Assembly (NCBI GenBank): GCA_023428515.1
Contig: JAEYXI010000201.1
Span: forward strand, 1-7,841
From: Pseudomonadota bacterium
GTDB lineage: Bacteria; Pseudomonadota; Alphaproteobacteria; Rhizobiales; Rhizobiaceae
DNA length: 7,841 nt
Direction of reading: 5' to 3'
Part shown: piece after piece, positions 1 through 5,565 of the stretch
Numbering within the stretch: position 1 is the stretch's first letter
Layout: each line of letters opens with the position of its first letter
Position numbers and translations under genes: made by a program
The notes under the pieces: generated by a model
The model's database searches: none
What the model was told of the DNA's origin: nothing
What the model saw: only the letters and a program-made list of their open reading frames with translations

Positions 1-20
1 TTGCGGAAGCGTTGGTCGAT

Positions 21-371
21 CTATTCGGGGTATTCCTTGGCGGAAAGCCTCACGACGATGATGAAGTAGCCGACGACCACGACCACCATCACGATCAGCG
101 CAGTCCAGCTGAAGGTGTAGTCGAAGCGGGCGGTGATGACCTCGTTGGCGGAGGCCGCGTCGGGGAAGCCGAGCACCGCCCATTGGGCCTGCTCCACCTC
201 GTTCTGGCCCAGCGCTTCCCAGGTCGGGTTCTCGATCGGCGCGGGCGTCTTGGCCGCGCCGGCAAGTCCCATGTAGAGCGGCAAATAGAGGGCGCCGACC
301 GTCAGCACGAGCAGCACGACCACGTCGACGATCTGCCCGGCAAGGCTTTGTTTTGGAGGCTTGTAAGCCAT
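21..371 (-). CDS. Small two-helix membrane protein of unknown function (116 aa)
   Basis: I do not recognise this family. The 116-residue product has a short basic N-terminus (K4, K7), a hydrophobic helix at about residues 14-36, a mostly acidic loop of about 50 residues, a second very hydrophobic helix at about 87-107 rich in valine, and a short tail ending in YPE. Charge distribution suggests both ends in the cytoplasm and the loop in the periplasm. The ATG at 369-371 is preceded by AGGGAG with a 6-base gap, and this ribosome site overlaps the stop of the upstream gene 382-699, which lies only 10 bases away, so the two are almost certainly co-transcribed and probably translationally linked. 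It is divergent from the dimethylamine monooxygenase operon. A small accessory subunit of a transporter encoded beyond the left edge is possible, but that is inference only. Confidence 0.8.
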   Translation of the reverse strand: MAYKPPKQSLAGQIVDVVVLLVLTVGALYLPLYMGLAGAAKTPAPIENPTWEALGQNEVEQAQWAVLGFPDAASANEVITARFDYTFSWTALIVMVVVVVGYFIIVVRLSAKEYPE

Positions 372-381
372 GACCGGCTCC

Positions 382-699
382 CTAGCTTTTGCGCTTGCGC
401 ATCTCGTCGAGATGCATGATGTCGAGGCCGTAGATGAACGACTTGTCGTCGCTGTAGTGGCGCAGCATCGCCACGATGGCCGCCGTGTTGAACGCCAGGA
501 CGAGGACGGCCGCGATCGCGAGCACGATCCGTATCCCCCCGTTGCCGATCAGCGGCCACATCGTGAACAGCGCGAACAGGATCGTCAGCCAGAGGCCTAT
601 GACGAAGGCCAGCGCGCCCCTGCGGTCCCTTTGATGCATGCGGTCGATTCGCGCTTCGAGCGAATGCGCGTCGGCCATTTCACCGATTCTTGCTACCAT
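382..699 (-). CDS. Small two-helix membrane protein of unknown function (105 aa)
   Basis: Family not recognised. The 105-residue product starts with an amphipathic, highly charged segment (residues 5-28, many Arg, Glu and Asp), followed by two hydrophobic helices at about 29-51 and 56-78 joined by a tight turn (IGNGG), and a C-terminal tail with YGLDIMHLDEM followed by a basic end (RKRKS). Both ends are predicted cytoplasmic. I chose the ATG at 697-699 because GGAGGG sits just upstream (gap about 3-4 bases). An internal ATG at 676-678 (MADAHS) has no comparable ribosome site, and the open frame extending up to 948 lacks coding character. The gene leads a minus-strand unit with 21-371. The tail is polar and looks suited to contacting a partner protein. 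Function in methylamine uptake is a guess from position only. Confidence 0.78.
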   Translation of the reverse strand: MVARIGEMADAHSLEARIDRMHQRDRRGALAFVIGLWLTILFALFTMWPLIGNGGIRIVLAIAAVLVLAFNTAAIVAMLRHYSDDKSFIYGLDIMHLDEMRKRKS

Positions 700-747
700 C
701 TTCCCTCCGGCAATCTTGATTTTTATGAAAACTACTTGCCTCGCAGG

Positions 748-776
748 AATGTCCGCCCGTTCGGGCCCTGCGTCAA
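748..776 (-). promoter_or_regulatory. Possible promoter for the minus-strand membrane-protein unit
   Basis: Read on the minus strand, TTGACG (776-771) is a good -35 hexamer. A 17-base spacer places GACATT (753-748) as a poor -10 hexamer (three of six consensus bases). It would put the transcript start about 45 bases before the ATG at 699. A CATAAA box nearer the gene is an alternative -10 without a good -35. Evidence is motif matching only. Confidence 0.22.
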
Positions 777-794
777 GCCGCCGCATGTGCTGCA

Positions 795-813
795 TTGCAT
801 CAATTCGATGCAA
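795..813. promoter_or_regulatory. Inverted repeat, probable operator (TTGCATC-N5-GATGCAA)
   Basis: Perfect 7-base arms TTGCATC and GATGCAA flank a 5-base AT-rich centre. TGCA blocks occur just outside on each side (791-794 and 815-818), one base off exact symmetry, so the dyad is longer than the core. It lies upstream of both divergent units, 19 bases from a TTGACG box facing the membrane-protein genes and about 225 bases from the dmmD start. Such a compact dyad with an AT centre fits a dimeric helix-turn-helix regulator. The regulator family cannot be named from the site alone. Confidence 0.45.
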
Positions 814-929
814 ATGCATGGAAAGCAGGCATTCGATCATGGCGGCCGACATCAGGCACAGGCGCGGATTCCGCTGGCGCGTCTCGCCTGCCGCAACGCC
901 TGTCGCGACTTGCCTGTCAGGAAAACAAT

Positions 930-972
930 TTGCACGCCAGTATTGCACTGCCCCGCGAAATCGGGTCAGTAT
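930..972 (+). promoter_or_regulatory. Direct TTGCAC repeats and weak candidate promoter upstream of dmmD
   Basis: TTGCAC occurs at 930-935 and again at 943-948, 13 bases apart start to start. The second copy could serve as a -35 box with CAGTAT (967-972) as a weak -10 after 18 bases, leaving a leader of about 60 bases before dmmD. The repeat may instead be an activator site. The assignment is tentative. Confidence 0.2.
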
Positions 973-1037
973 TTCGCCATGCGGGCAGAGGGCCAGGGGA
1001 ACGGCTCCGCCGACTGAGACAACGAGGGAGAGACTAT

Positions 1038-2171
1038 ATGACCCGTTCCTGGAGATTTTCGACGCTGATCGACCGCCACAAGGCGCTCGGTTCGAACCTC
1101 GAGGACTGGAGCGGCATGGGCACCGCCTGGAGCTATTCCGGCGATCCTGACAAGGAATATCTGGCGATCCGCACCAAGGCCGGCCTGATGGACGTGTCGG
1201 GCCTGAAGAAGGTGCACATCACCGGGCCGCATGCCGCCCACCTCATCGACCTCGCCACCACGCGCGACCCGGAAAAGATCTATCCCGGCAAGTCGGCCTA
1301 TGCCTGCATGCTGAACGAGGCGGGGAAATTCACCGACGACTGCATCATCTACCGCATCAGCCCGAACTCGTGGATGGTGGTGCACGGCTCCGGCACCGGC
1401 CATGAGGAACTCACCCGCGCGGCGCAGGGCAAGGACGTGTCGCTGCGCTTCGACGACAATCTGCACGACCTCTCGCTGCAGGGCCCGCTCGCCGTCGACT
1501 ACCTCGCCAAGCACGTGCCCGGCATCCGCGACCTGCCCTACTTCCATCACATACAGACGCAGCTCTTCGGCTTCCCCGTGATGATCTCGCGCACCGGCTA
1601 CACCGGCGAGCGCGGCTACGAGATCTTCTGCCGCGGACAGGACGCCGTCGCCATCTGGGACCGCATCCTCGCCGAGGGCAAGAAGATGGGCATCATCCCC
1701 TGCCGCTTCACCACGCTCGACATGCTGCGCGTCGAGAGCTACCTGCTTTTCTATCCCTATGACAATTCGCAGAAATACCCCTTCGCCGACGAAGGTCCCG
1801 GCGACACGCTGTGGGAGCTCGGCCTCGACTTCACTGTCAGCCCCGGCAAGACGGGCTTCCGCGGCGCCGAGGAGCATTATCGCCTGAAGGGCAAGGAGCG
1901 CTTCAAGATCTACGGCGTGCTCCTGAAGGGCAAGGAGCCGGCCGACGAAGGCGCGCCGGTCTACCACAAGGGCAAGCAGGTCGGCGTCGTCACCTGCGCC
2001 ATGTATTCGCCGCTCGCCAAGAAATCGATGGGCATCGCGCGCCTCTCGATCGACACCGCGGTGAAGGACACGCCGCTCGAGATCCACAACAAGAGCGGCG
2101 TCATCAAGGCGACCGCGCAGCCGCTGCCCTTCGACGATCCGAAGAAGCTGAAGCGCACCGCGAAGGGTTGA
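1038..2171 (+). CDS. dmmD: DmmD-like tetrahydrofolate-dependent GcvT/DmdA-family protein of the dimethylamine monooxygenase operon
   Basis: This 377-residue protein belongs to the aminomethyltransferase (glycine cleavage T)/DMSP demethylase fold. The N-terminal folate-binding domain covers about residues 25-270. Family signposts are LMDVSGLKKVHITGP (50-64), NEAGKFTDD (93-101) where the catalytic Asp of T-proteins falls (D100 or D101), the RTGYTGERGYEI block (185-196), and LGLDFTVSPGKTGFRG (261-276). The C-terminal barrel domain (about 285-370) carries GVVTCAMYSPLAKKSMGIARL. In Ruegeria pomeroyi dmmD is needed for growth on methylated amines but not for monooxygenase activity of DmmABC in E. 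coli. The purified HODM complex carries tetrahydrofolate, so capture of formaldehyde as methylene-THF is the expected role. The ATG at 1038 follows GAGGGAG (1024-1030) with a 7-base gap; the in-frame extension back to 795 is not coding-like. First gene of the operon; 49 bases separate it from dmmA. A true DMSP demethylase (DmdA) or GcvT is less likely, given the neighbours. Confidence 0.85.
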   Translation: MTRSWRFSTLIDRHKALGSNLEDWSGMGTAWSYSGDPDKEYLAIRTKAGLMDVSGLKKVHITGPHAAHLIDLATTRDPEKIYPGKSAYACMLNEAGKFTDDCIIYRISPNSWMVVHGSGTGHEELTRAAQGKDVSLRFDDNLHDLSLQGPLAVDYLAKHVPGIRDLPYFHHIQTQLFGFPVMISRTGYTGERGYEIFCRGQDAVAIWDRILAEGKKMGIIPCRFTTLDMLRVESYLLFYPYDNSQKYPFADEGPGDTLWELGLDFTVSPGKTGFRGAEEHYRLKGKERFKIYGVLLKGKEPADEGAPVYHKGKQVGVVTCAMYSPLAKKSMGIARLSIDTAVKDTPLEIHNKSGVIKATAQPLPFDDPKKLKRTAKG

Positions 2172-2220
2172 GGAAACCACAACCGGAGGGACCTGCAAGA
2201 GATAATAGGGAAAGGCCGCA

Positions 2221-2823
2221 TTGCCGATTGAACCGACGATCAAGAGCAGGCCCGTTTACGGCACGCTCTCGCCCCAGCCAGGCACCGACCATCTCTTCAT
2301 CGCCGACGCCGAAGGGGCGGAGGCGATCCTCGACCTTGCGAAAGCAGCACCCGAAGGCTTCTTCGACGCCGCCGAGATCGTCTTCATCCCGCGCGCGTCG
2401 GGCGACAGATATCTCGCCGACCTCCATGCGCTGAAGCCCGCCCGCTTCTATGAAGGTCCCTCGATCGGCGCGGCGCTGCCACGCCTGAAACAGACCTTCG
2501 CCACCGCGCATATGGGCCTGCGCCTCTACCTCGCCGGCACAGAGGGCCTCATCGGCCAGGCCATGCAGGCCGCGCTGGAAGCCGGCATCGATCACAGCTC
2601 CATCCAAACCGAGCATCGCGGATCGCTGGCGCGCCGCGTCCAGTGCGTCCACTGCAAGGGCATCACCGAGGACGTCACCACGCAGCCCGTGACGTGCTCG
2701 CATTGCGGCCTACTTCTTCTGGTACGCGATCACTATTCGCGCCGCCTCGCCGCCTTCCAGGGCGTCTGCATCAACGCCGAGGACCAGAGCGAGCAGGTGC
2801 CCGTCGAGGAGGTTTTTCGATGA
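2221..2823 (+). CDS. dmmA: DmmA, small subunit of dimethylamine monooxygenase with a four-cysteine ribbon
   Basis: The 200-residue product fits the DmmA-like family. The N-terminal half (about 10-135) is a small alpha/beta unit. Its segment 100-134 (LRLYLAGTEGLIGQAM onward to IQTEH) resembles the end of a ferredoxin-reductase NAD-binding domain, as seen in DmmB at 193-226. The C-terminal part has two CxxC pairs, C142/C145 and C159/C162, suggesting a zinc ribbon or rubredoxin-like metal site, then a conserved-looking RDHYSRRLAAFQGVC stretch (169-183). The start is TTG at 2221: an in-frame stop at 2206-2208 rules out anything further upstream, the next ATG lies about 100 codons downstream, and AAAGG sits 5 bases before the TTG. 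A rare start codon with a modest ribosome site may lower its translation. The gene overlaps dmmB by four bases (ATGA). It is required with dmmB and dmmC for activity in Ruegeria. Its exact biochemical role is not readable here. Confidence 0.85.
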   Translation: MPIEPTIKSRPVYGTLSPQPGTDHLFIADAEGAEAILDLAKAAPEGFFDAAEIVFIPRASGDRYLADLHALKPARFYEGPSIGAALPRLKQTFATAHMGLRLYLAGTEGLIGQAMQAALEAGIDHSSIQTEHRGSLARRVQCVHCKGITEDVTTQPVTCSHCGLLLLVRDHYSRRLAAFQGVCINAEDQSEQVPVEEVFR

Positions 2824-3791
2824 GCGCGGGAACGACAAAACTTGACGTCACCGTCGCGGACATCGTCCCGGTCAACGAGCTCGTCACGCGTTTCCACTTC
2901 CGCCCGACCTTGGGCGGCGCGCTCCCCACCTTCTCCGGTGGCGCGCATGTCGTGGTCGAGATGCGCGAGCACGAGGGCGCCATCCCGCGCCTCAACCCCT
3001 ATTCGCTGATGTCCTCGCCGCTGAACACTAGCGAGTACACGATCTCCGTCCGCCGCGACGATGTCGGCCGCGGCGGCTCGCTCTTCATGCACCGCAAGGT
3101 GAAGCCGGGCGACCGCATGGTCATCTCCTACCCGGTCAACCTCTTCTCGCTCGACCTCAGGGCGAAAAAGCACCTGATGATCGCCGGCGGCATCGGCATC
3201 ACGCCCTTCATGGCGCAGACCGCGCAGCTTGCCTCCTCCGGCGGCAATTTCGAGCTGCACTATGCCTGCCGCACCGCCTCGCTCTTCACCTATGGCGACG
3301 TGCTCTCCGAGCGCTACGGCAAGCGTATCCACCTCTACCACGACGACCGCGGCGAGAAGATCGAGCTTGCCCGCCTGCTCGCCTCGCAGCCGCTCGGCAC
3401 GCATCTCTACATCTGCGGCCCCGCCCCGATGATCGACTGGGTGCGCAGGACCGCCGCAGAGGCAGGCTGGCCCCACGAGAATGTGCATTTCGAGCATTTC
3501 TCCGCGCCGCAGCCCGGAAAGCCCTTCGATGTCGACCTGGCCGTCAGTGGCAAAAAAATCCATGTCGGCGAGCAGCAGAGCCTGCTCGAAGCCATCGAGG
3601 CAGCCGGCGTCGACCCGCCCTATCTCTGCCGCGGCGGTGTCTGCGGCCAGTGCGAGACAAATGTCATCTCGTCCGACGGCAAGTTCCTGCACAACGACCA
3701 CTGGCTGACCGAGGAAGAGCACCGCTCGGGCTGCAAGATCATGCCCTGCGTGTCGCGCTTCGAGGGCCGCTCGCTCGTATTGGAAAGGTAG
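2820..3791 (+). CDS. dmmB: DmmB, FMN/2Fe-2S reductase subunit of dimethylamine monooxygenase
   Basis: This 323-residue reductase is of the phthalate dioxygenase reductase type: flavin domain, then NAD(P)H domain, then a C-terminal plant-type ferredoxin domain. R57 to S62 (RLNPYS) is the FMN-binding RxYS-like region. GGIGITPF (123-130) binds pyridine nucleotide, and YICGPAPM (197-204) closes that domain. The ferredoxin domain (about 236-323) has cysteines C270, C275 and C278 (CX4CX2C) and C310 in the CVSR motif as 2Fe-2S ligands. C305 is an extra nearby cysteine. It should move electrons from NAD(P)H through FMN and the cluster to the haem of DmmC, in the cytoplasm. The ATG at 2820 overlaps the dmmA stop and has a strong GAGGAGG site (2806-2812) with a 7-base gap. 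Fourteen bases separate it from dmmC. Without context it could pass for a vanillate demethylase or phthalate dioxygenase reductase. Confidence 0.9.
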   Translation: MSAGTTKLDVTVADIVPVNELVTRFHFRPTLGGALPTFSGGAHVVVEMREHEGAIPRLNPYSLMSSPLNTSEYTISVRRDDVGRGGSLFMHRKVKPGDRMVISYPVNLFSLDLRAKKHLMIAGGIGITPFMAQTAQLASSGGNFELHYACRTASLFTYGDVLSERYGKRIHLYHDDRGEKIELARLLASQPLGTHLYICGPAPMIDWVRRTAAEAGWPHENVHFEHFSAPQPGKPFDVDLAVSGKKIHVGEQQSLLEAIEAAGVDPPYLCRGGVCGQCETNVISSDGKFLHNDHWLTEEEHRSGCKIMPCVSRFEGRSLVLER

Positions 3792-3805
3792 GGGAGCACT
3801 TCACG

Positions 3806-4846
3806 ATGGGCATCCAATTCCGCAAAGAAACCTTCCGCGACGACTTCACCTTCAAGAACTCGCCGGAGCACATCCGCCGCTTCCCCTTCCCGTTCCACGA
3901 AGACAGCTACATGTACGCGGTCAACATCGAGCCGCATGTGCCGGGCCCCGCCGGCAGCGTGCTGGAGAACCTCATCGACGTCGACGAGCACTACGTCTCC
4001 GAGATGCAGGACCGCGCGCTGGTGCTCGCCGAAGACCCGCTGCGCTGCCAGTCGCTGCCGCACATGACGCTCGCCGGCTGGGATCTGCTCGAGCTCCTGA
4101 TGACCGAGCAGGCCAAGGGCTACCCCGAGCATTTCACGCTGACGCGCGACGGCGACAACTGGCACTGGATCAACCGGCCGCTGGGCATCGACCAGAAATT
4201 CGTCTTCGGCGACCTCACGACGCTGCCCTACGGCCCGATGGAATACATCACCCGCCAGAGCCAGGGCGACTTCTGCATCCTCGACCAGCGCGACGGCAAT
4301 CTCTGGATGGACGCCGGTATCGTCACCACCCAGGCCGACTGGTCGCTCGACTTCGACATCGGCATGAACTTCTTCGAGTGGCACGCGCCCGTACCGCTGG
4401 CGCACGAGAAGGGCATCTTCACCCGCGCGCTGAAGTTCCTGACCAACATCCAGCAGGGCAAGCCCGCGCGGCGGTTGAACTGGACGATGACCATCAACCC
4501 CAGGCTCGACACGTCGCCTGAGAATTACCACAAATGGGGCCCCGACCGCACGACGGTGACATCAGACAACGTCGGCCAGAAGGTCCATCTGCGCGTCGAG
4601 CTGCAGAGCTTCTGGCGCCTGCCGCGCTCCAACGCGATGGTCTTCCCGATCCGCTGCTATCTCATCAAGATGGACGAGCTGGTCACCTCGAAGAAATGGG
4701 CGCGCCGCCTCCACCGCGTCATCCGTGACCTGCCCGAGGAACTCGCCACCTACAAGGGCCTCACCCGCTACCGCCCGACGCTGATCGAATGGCTGTCGAA
4801 ACACGACGACGGCGCGCCCACCTCGCCAGGCTTCGGGCCGGACTAG
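3806..4846 (+). CDS. dmmC: DmmC, haem-binding catalytic subunit of dimethylamine monooxygenase (HODM alpha/DUF3445 family)
   Basis: The 346-residue protein matches the haem-dependent oxidative N-demethylase alpha-subunit family (formerly DUF3445). Family blocks visible are QGDFCILDQ (153-161), AGIVTTQADWSLDFDIG (170-186), a HAPVP block (193-197), RRLNWTM (222-228) and RVELQSFWRLPRSNAMVF (263-280) followed by IRCYL. In Pseudomonas mendocina the alpha subunit is a PAS-fold haem enzyme that oxidises dimethylamine to monomethylamine and formaldehyde with O2. I do not assign the haem ligand from sequence alone. The protein has no signal peptide or membrane helix, so it is cytoplasmic. The ATG at 3806 follows GGGGAG (3791-3796), which starts in the dmmB stop codon, with a 9-base gap. 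It is the last gene of the operon, with hairpins downstream. Dimethylamine is the best-supported substrate from the complete dmmDABC context; other secondary amines cannot be excluded. Confidence 0.9.
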   Translation: MGIQFRKETFRDDFTFKNSPEHIRRFPFPFHEDSYMYAVNIEPHVPGPAGSVLENLIDVDEHYVSEMQDRALVLAEDPLRCQSLPHMTLAGWDLLELLMTEQAKGYPEHFTLTRDGDNWHWINRPLGIDQKFVFGDLTTLPYGPMEYITRQSQGDFCILDQRDGNLWMDAGIVTTQADWSLDFDIGMNFFEWHAPVPLAHEKGIFTRALKFLTNIQQGKPARRLNWTMTINPRLDTSPENYHKWGPDRTTVTSDNVGQKVHLRVELQSFWRLPRSNAMVFPIRCYLIKMDELVTSKKWARRLHRVIRDLPEELATYKGLTRYRPTLIEWLSKHDDGAPTSPGFGPD

Positions 4847-4889
4847 CGCCAACCACCCCCAAGCGTCGAGGTGTCGGCGATTGGCATAT

Positions 4890-4914
4890 CCTCACCCCCG
4901 GGCAGGGGGAGAGG
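4890..4914. terminator. GC-rich inverted repeat after dmmC, possible terminator or intergenic repeat
   Basis: The arms CCTC-A-CCCCC and GGGGG-A-GAGG pair around a GGGCA loop with one A/A mismatch. It begins 43 bases after the dmmC stop and lies between convergent genes. No T-run follows, so intrinsic termination is doubtful. Its CCTC and GAGG ends resemble the repeat at 7571-7600, which suggests a dispersed intergenic palindrome family. Confidence 0.4.
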
Positions 4915-4917
4915 TGG

Positions 4918-4946
4918 CTCGGTCCTGAGCCTGTCGAAGGACCGAG
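4918..4946. repeat. Dispersed hairpin repeat containing GAGCCTGTCGAAGG
   Basis: Perfect 9-base arms CTCGGTCCT and AGGACCGAG enclose an 11-base loop that contains GAGCCTGTCGA. I recognise the TCCTGAGCCTGTCGAAGGA core as a motif that recurs between genes in many alphaproteobacterial genomes. It sits directly beside the 4890-4914 palindrome, between the convergent ends of dmmC and the channel gene. It could act as a bidirectional transcript end, though no T-run is present. Confidence 0.6.
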
Positions 4947-4996
4947 ACGGAGTGGGGGTGCTTTCACGCGATTGCCCGGAGCTCGATCCCCCCGCC

Positions 4997-5416
4997 CTAC
5001 ACCCTAGGCGGCCATGTCCTCTGGATGGCGGCGAAGAAAAACGCCGTCGTCAGGCCGAACAGGATGAGGCCGTTGACCGCCTCGATCGTGCCGAGCAGCA
5101 TCCACTGCCGTTCCAGGTAAATGTCGGCATGGCCGTAGCTGGTCATCGCGCCCAGCGAATAGAGCACCGCCGTCCTGAAGTCGGGCAACGCGCCGAGCCA
5201 GACGTAGAGCTTCGCCCAGGCGAGTCCCTCCAGCCCGTGCAGCAGCGCGGCGGCGACCGCCAGAAGCCCGACCGTCGCGATGAAGCGGAAGTGCCCGCCT
5301 TCGCGCCGGGCGACTTCCGGCACCAGCGCGCGCGTGATCGCCATGAAGGCGGCGACATGAAACACGATCGTCGCCACCGCGAGCGGCAAGCCGAATTCCC
5401 AGTCGGATGCCCACAT
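4997..5416 (-). CDS. Small K+-channel-like membrane protein (ion channel pore domain, 139 aa)
   Basis: The 139-residue protein has hydrophobic helices at about 9-31 and 44-76, then a pore-like segment (80-91), a filter-like motif T92-S-Y-G-H96, and a last helix at 106-131 (WMLLGTIEAVNGLILFG and on). The order YSLGAMTSYGHADIY, then a charged residue, then an E/G-bearing helix follows the two-pore-domain/Ion_trans_2 pattern, but the usual TVGYGD is replaced by TSYGHAD. Transport specificity is therefore uncertain. I chose the ATG at 5416 because GGGAG lies about 8 bases upstream and the protein opens directly into the first helix; the longer frame to 5512 begins with a basic, non-conserved-looking stretch. 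It lies downstream of the serine hydrolase gene on the same strand, 149 bases away, and converges with dmmC. Confidence 0.7.
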   Translation of the reverse strand: MWASDWEFGLPLAVATIVFHVAAFMAITRALVPEVARREGGHFRFIATVGLLAVAAALLHGLEGLAWAKLYVWLGALPDFRTAVLYSLGAMTSYGHADIYLERQWMLLGTIEAVNGLILFGLTTAFFFAAIQRTWPPRV

Positions 5417-5484
5417 GTGCTGTCTCCCGCGCCGACGTTTGCGCCCCTCCGAAACCAACAACCTTCTGGGGATGGGCCTTCCTC

Positions 5485-5502
5485 GCCGGTCAGAATACCG
5501 GC
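5485..5502. repeat. Short inverted repeat GCCGGT-N6-ACCGGC
   Basis: Six-base perfect arms with a six-base loop lie in the 149-base gap between the serine hydrolase and the channel gene, 68 bases before the channel start. Neither side shows a T-run, so it is a poor intrinsic terminator. It could be an operator for the channel gene or chance in a GC-rich gap. Confidence 0.3.
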
Positions 5503-5565
5503 CTATAGCCACCTTTGACTTGCGCGACGGAGATCATCGCGCCCTGAATAGTTATCCCGCCCGCG

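Larger units (their letters stand above)
700..1037. promoter_or_regulatory. Divergent intergenic control region between the membrane-protein genes and dmmD
   Basis: This 338-base stretch lies between the start of the minus-strand unit and the start of dmmD. The open frames crossing it are extensions of flanking genes without supported starts. It is more A/T-rich than the genes, for example at 714-733. It contains a perfect inverted repeat (795-813), a possible minus-strand promoter (748-776) and a pair of TTGCAC boxes on the dmmD side (930-948). Both transcription units must start here, so shared control by one regulator is plausible. No regulator gene is present in the window. Confidence 0.7.

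Noticed and set aside
795..1037. N-terminal extension of dmmD from an upstream in-frame ATG
   Set aside because: The ATG at 1038 has a good GAGGGAG site and the protein then matches GcvT-family length; the extension crosses the regulatory dyad.
1038..2171. DMSP demethylase dmdA or glycine-cleavage gcvT
   Set aside because: The fold is the same, but its place at the head of dmmABC and absence of gcvH, gcvP or DMSP genes favour dmmD.
966..2243. Long minus-strand open frame opposite dmmD (425 codons)
   Set aside because: It is the antisense shadow of dmmD. High third-position GC keeps the opposite frame open, and the translation is low-complexity Arg, Ala and Val with no family motif.
2733..4531. 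Minus-strand open frames of about 300 codons opposite dmmB and dmmC
   Set aside because: They mirror well-supported genes on the plus strand and their translations have no recognisable domain.
5515..5550. Plus-strand promoter with TTGACT near 5515
   Set aside because: No -10 box lies at a proper distance and no plus-strand gene follows.
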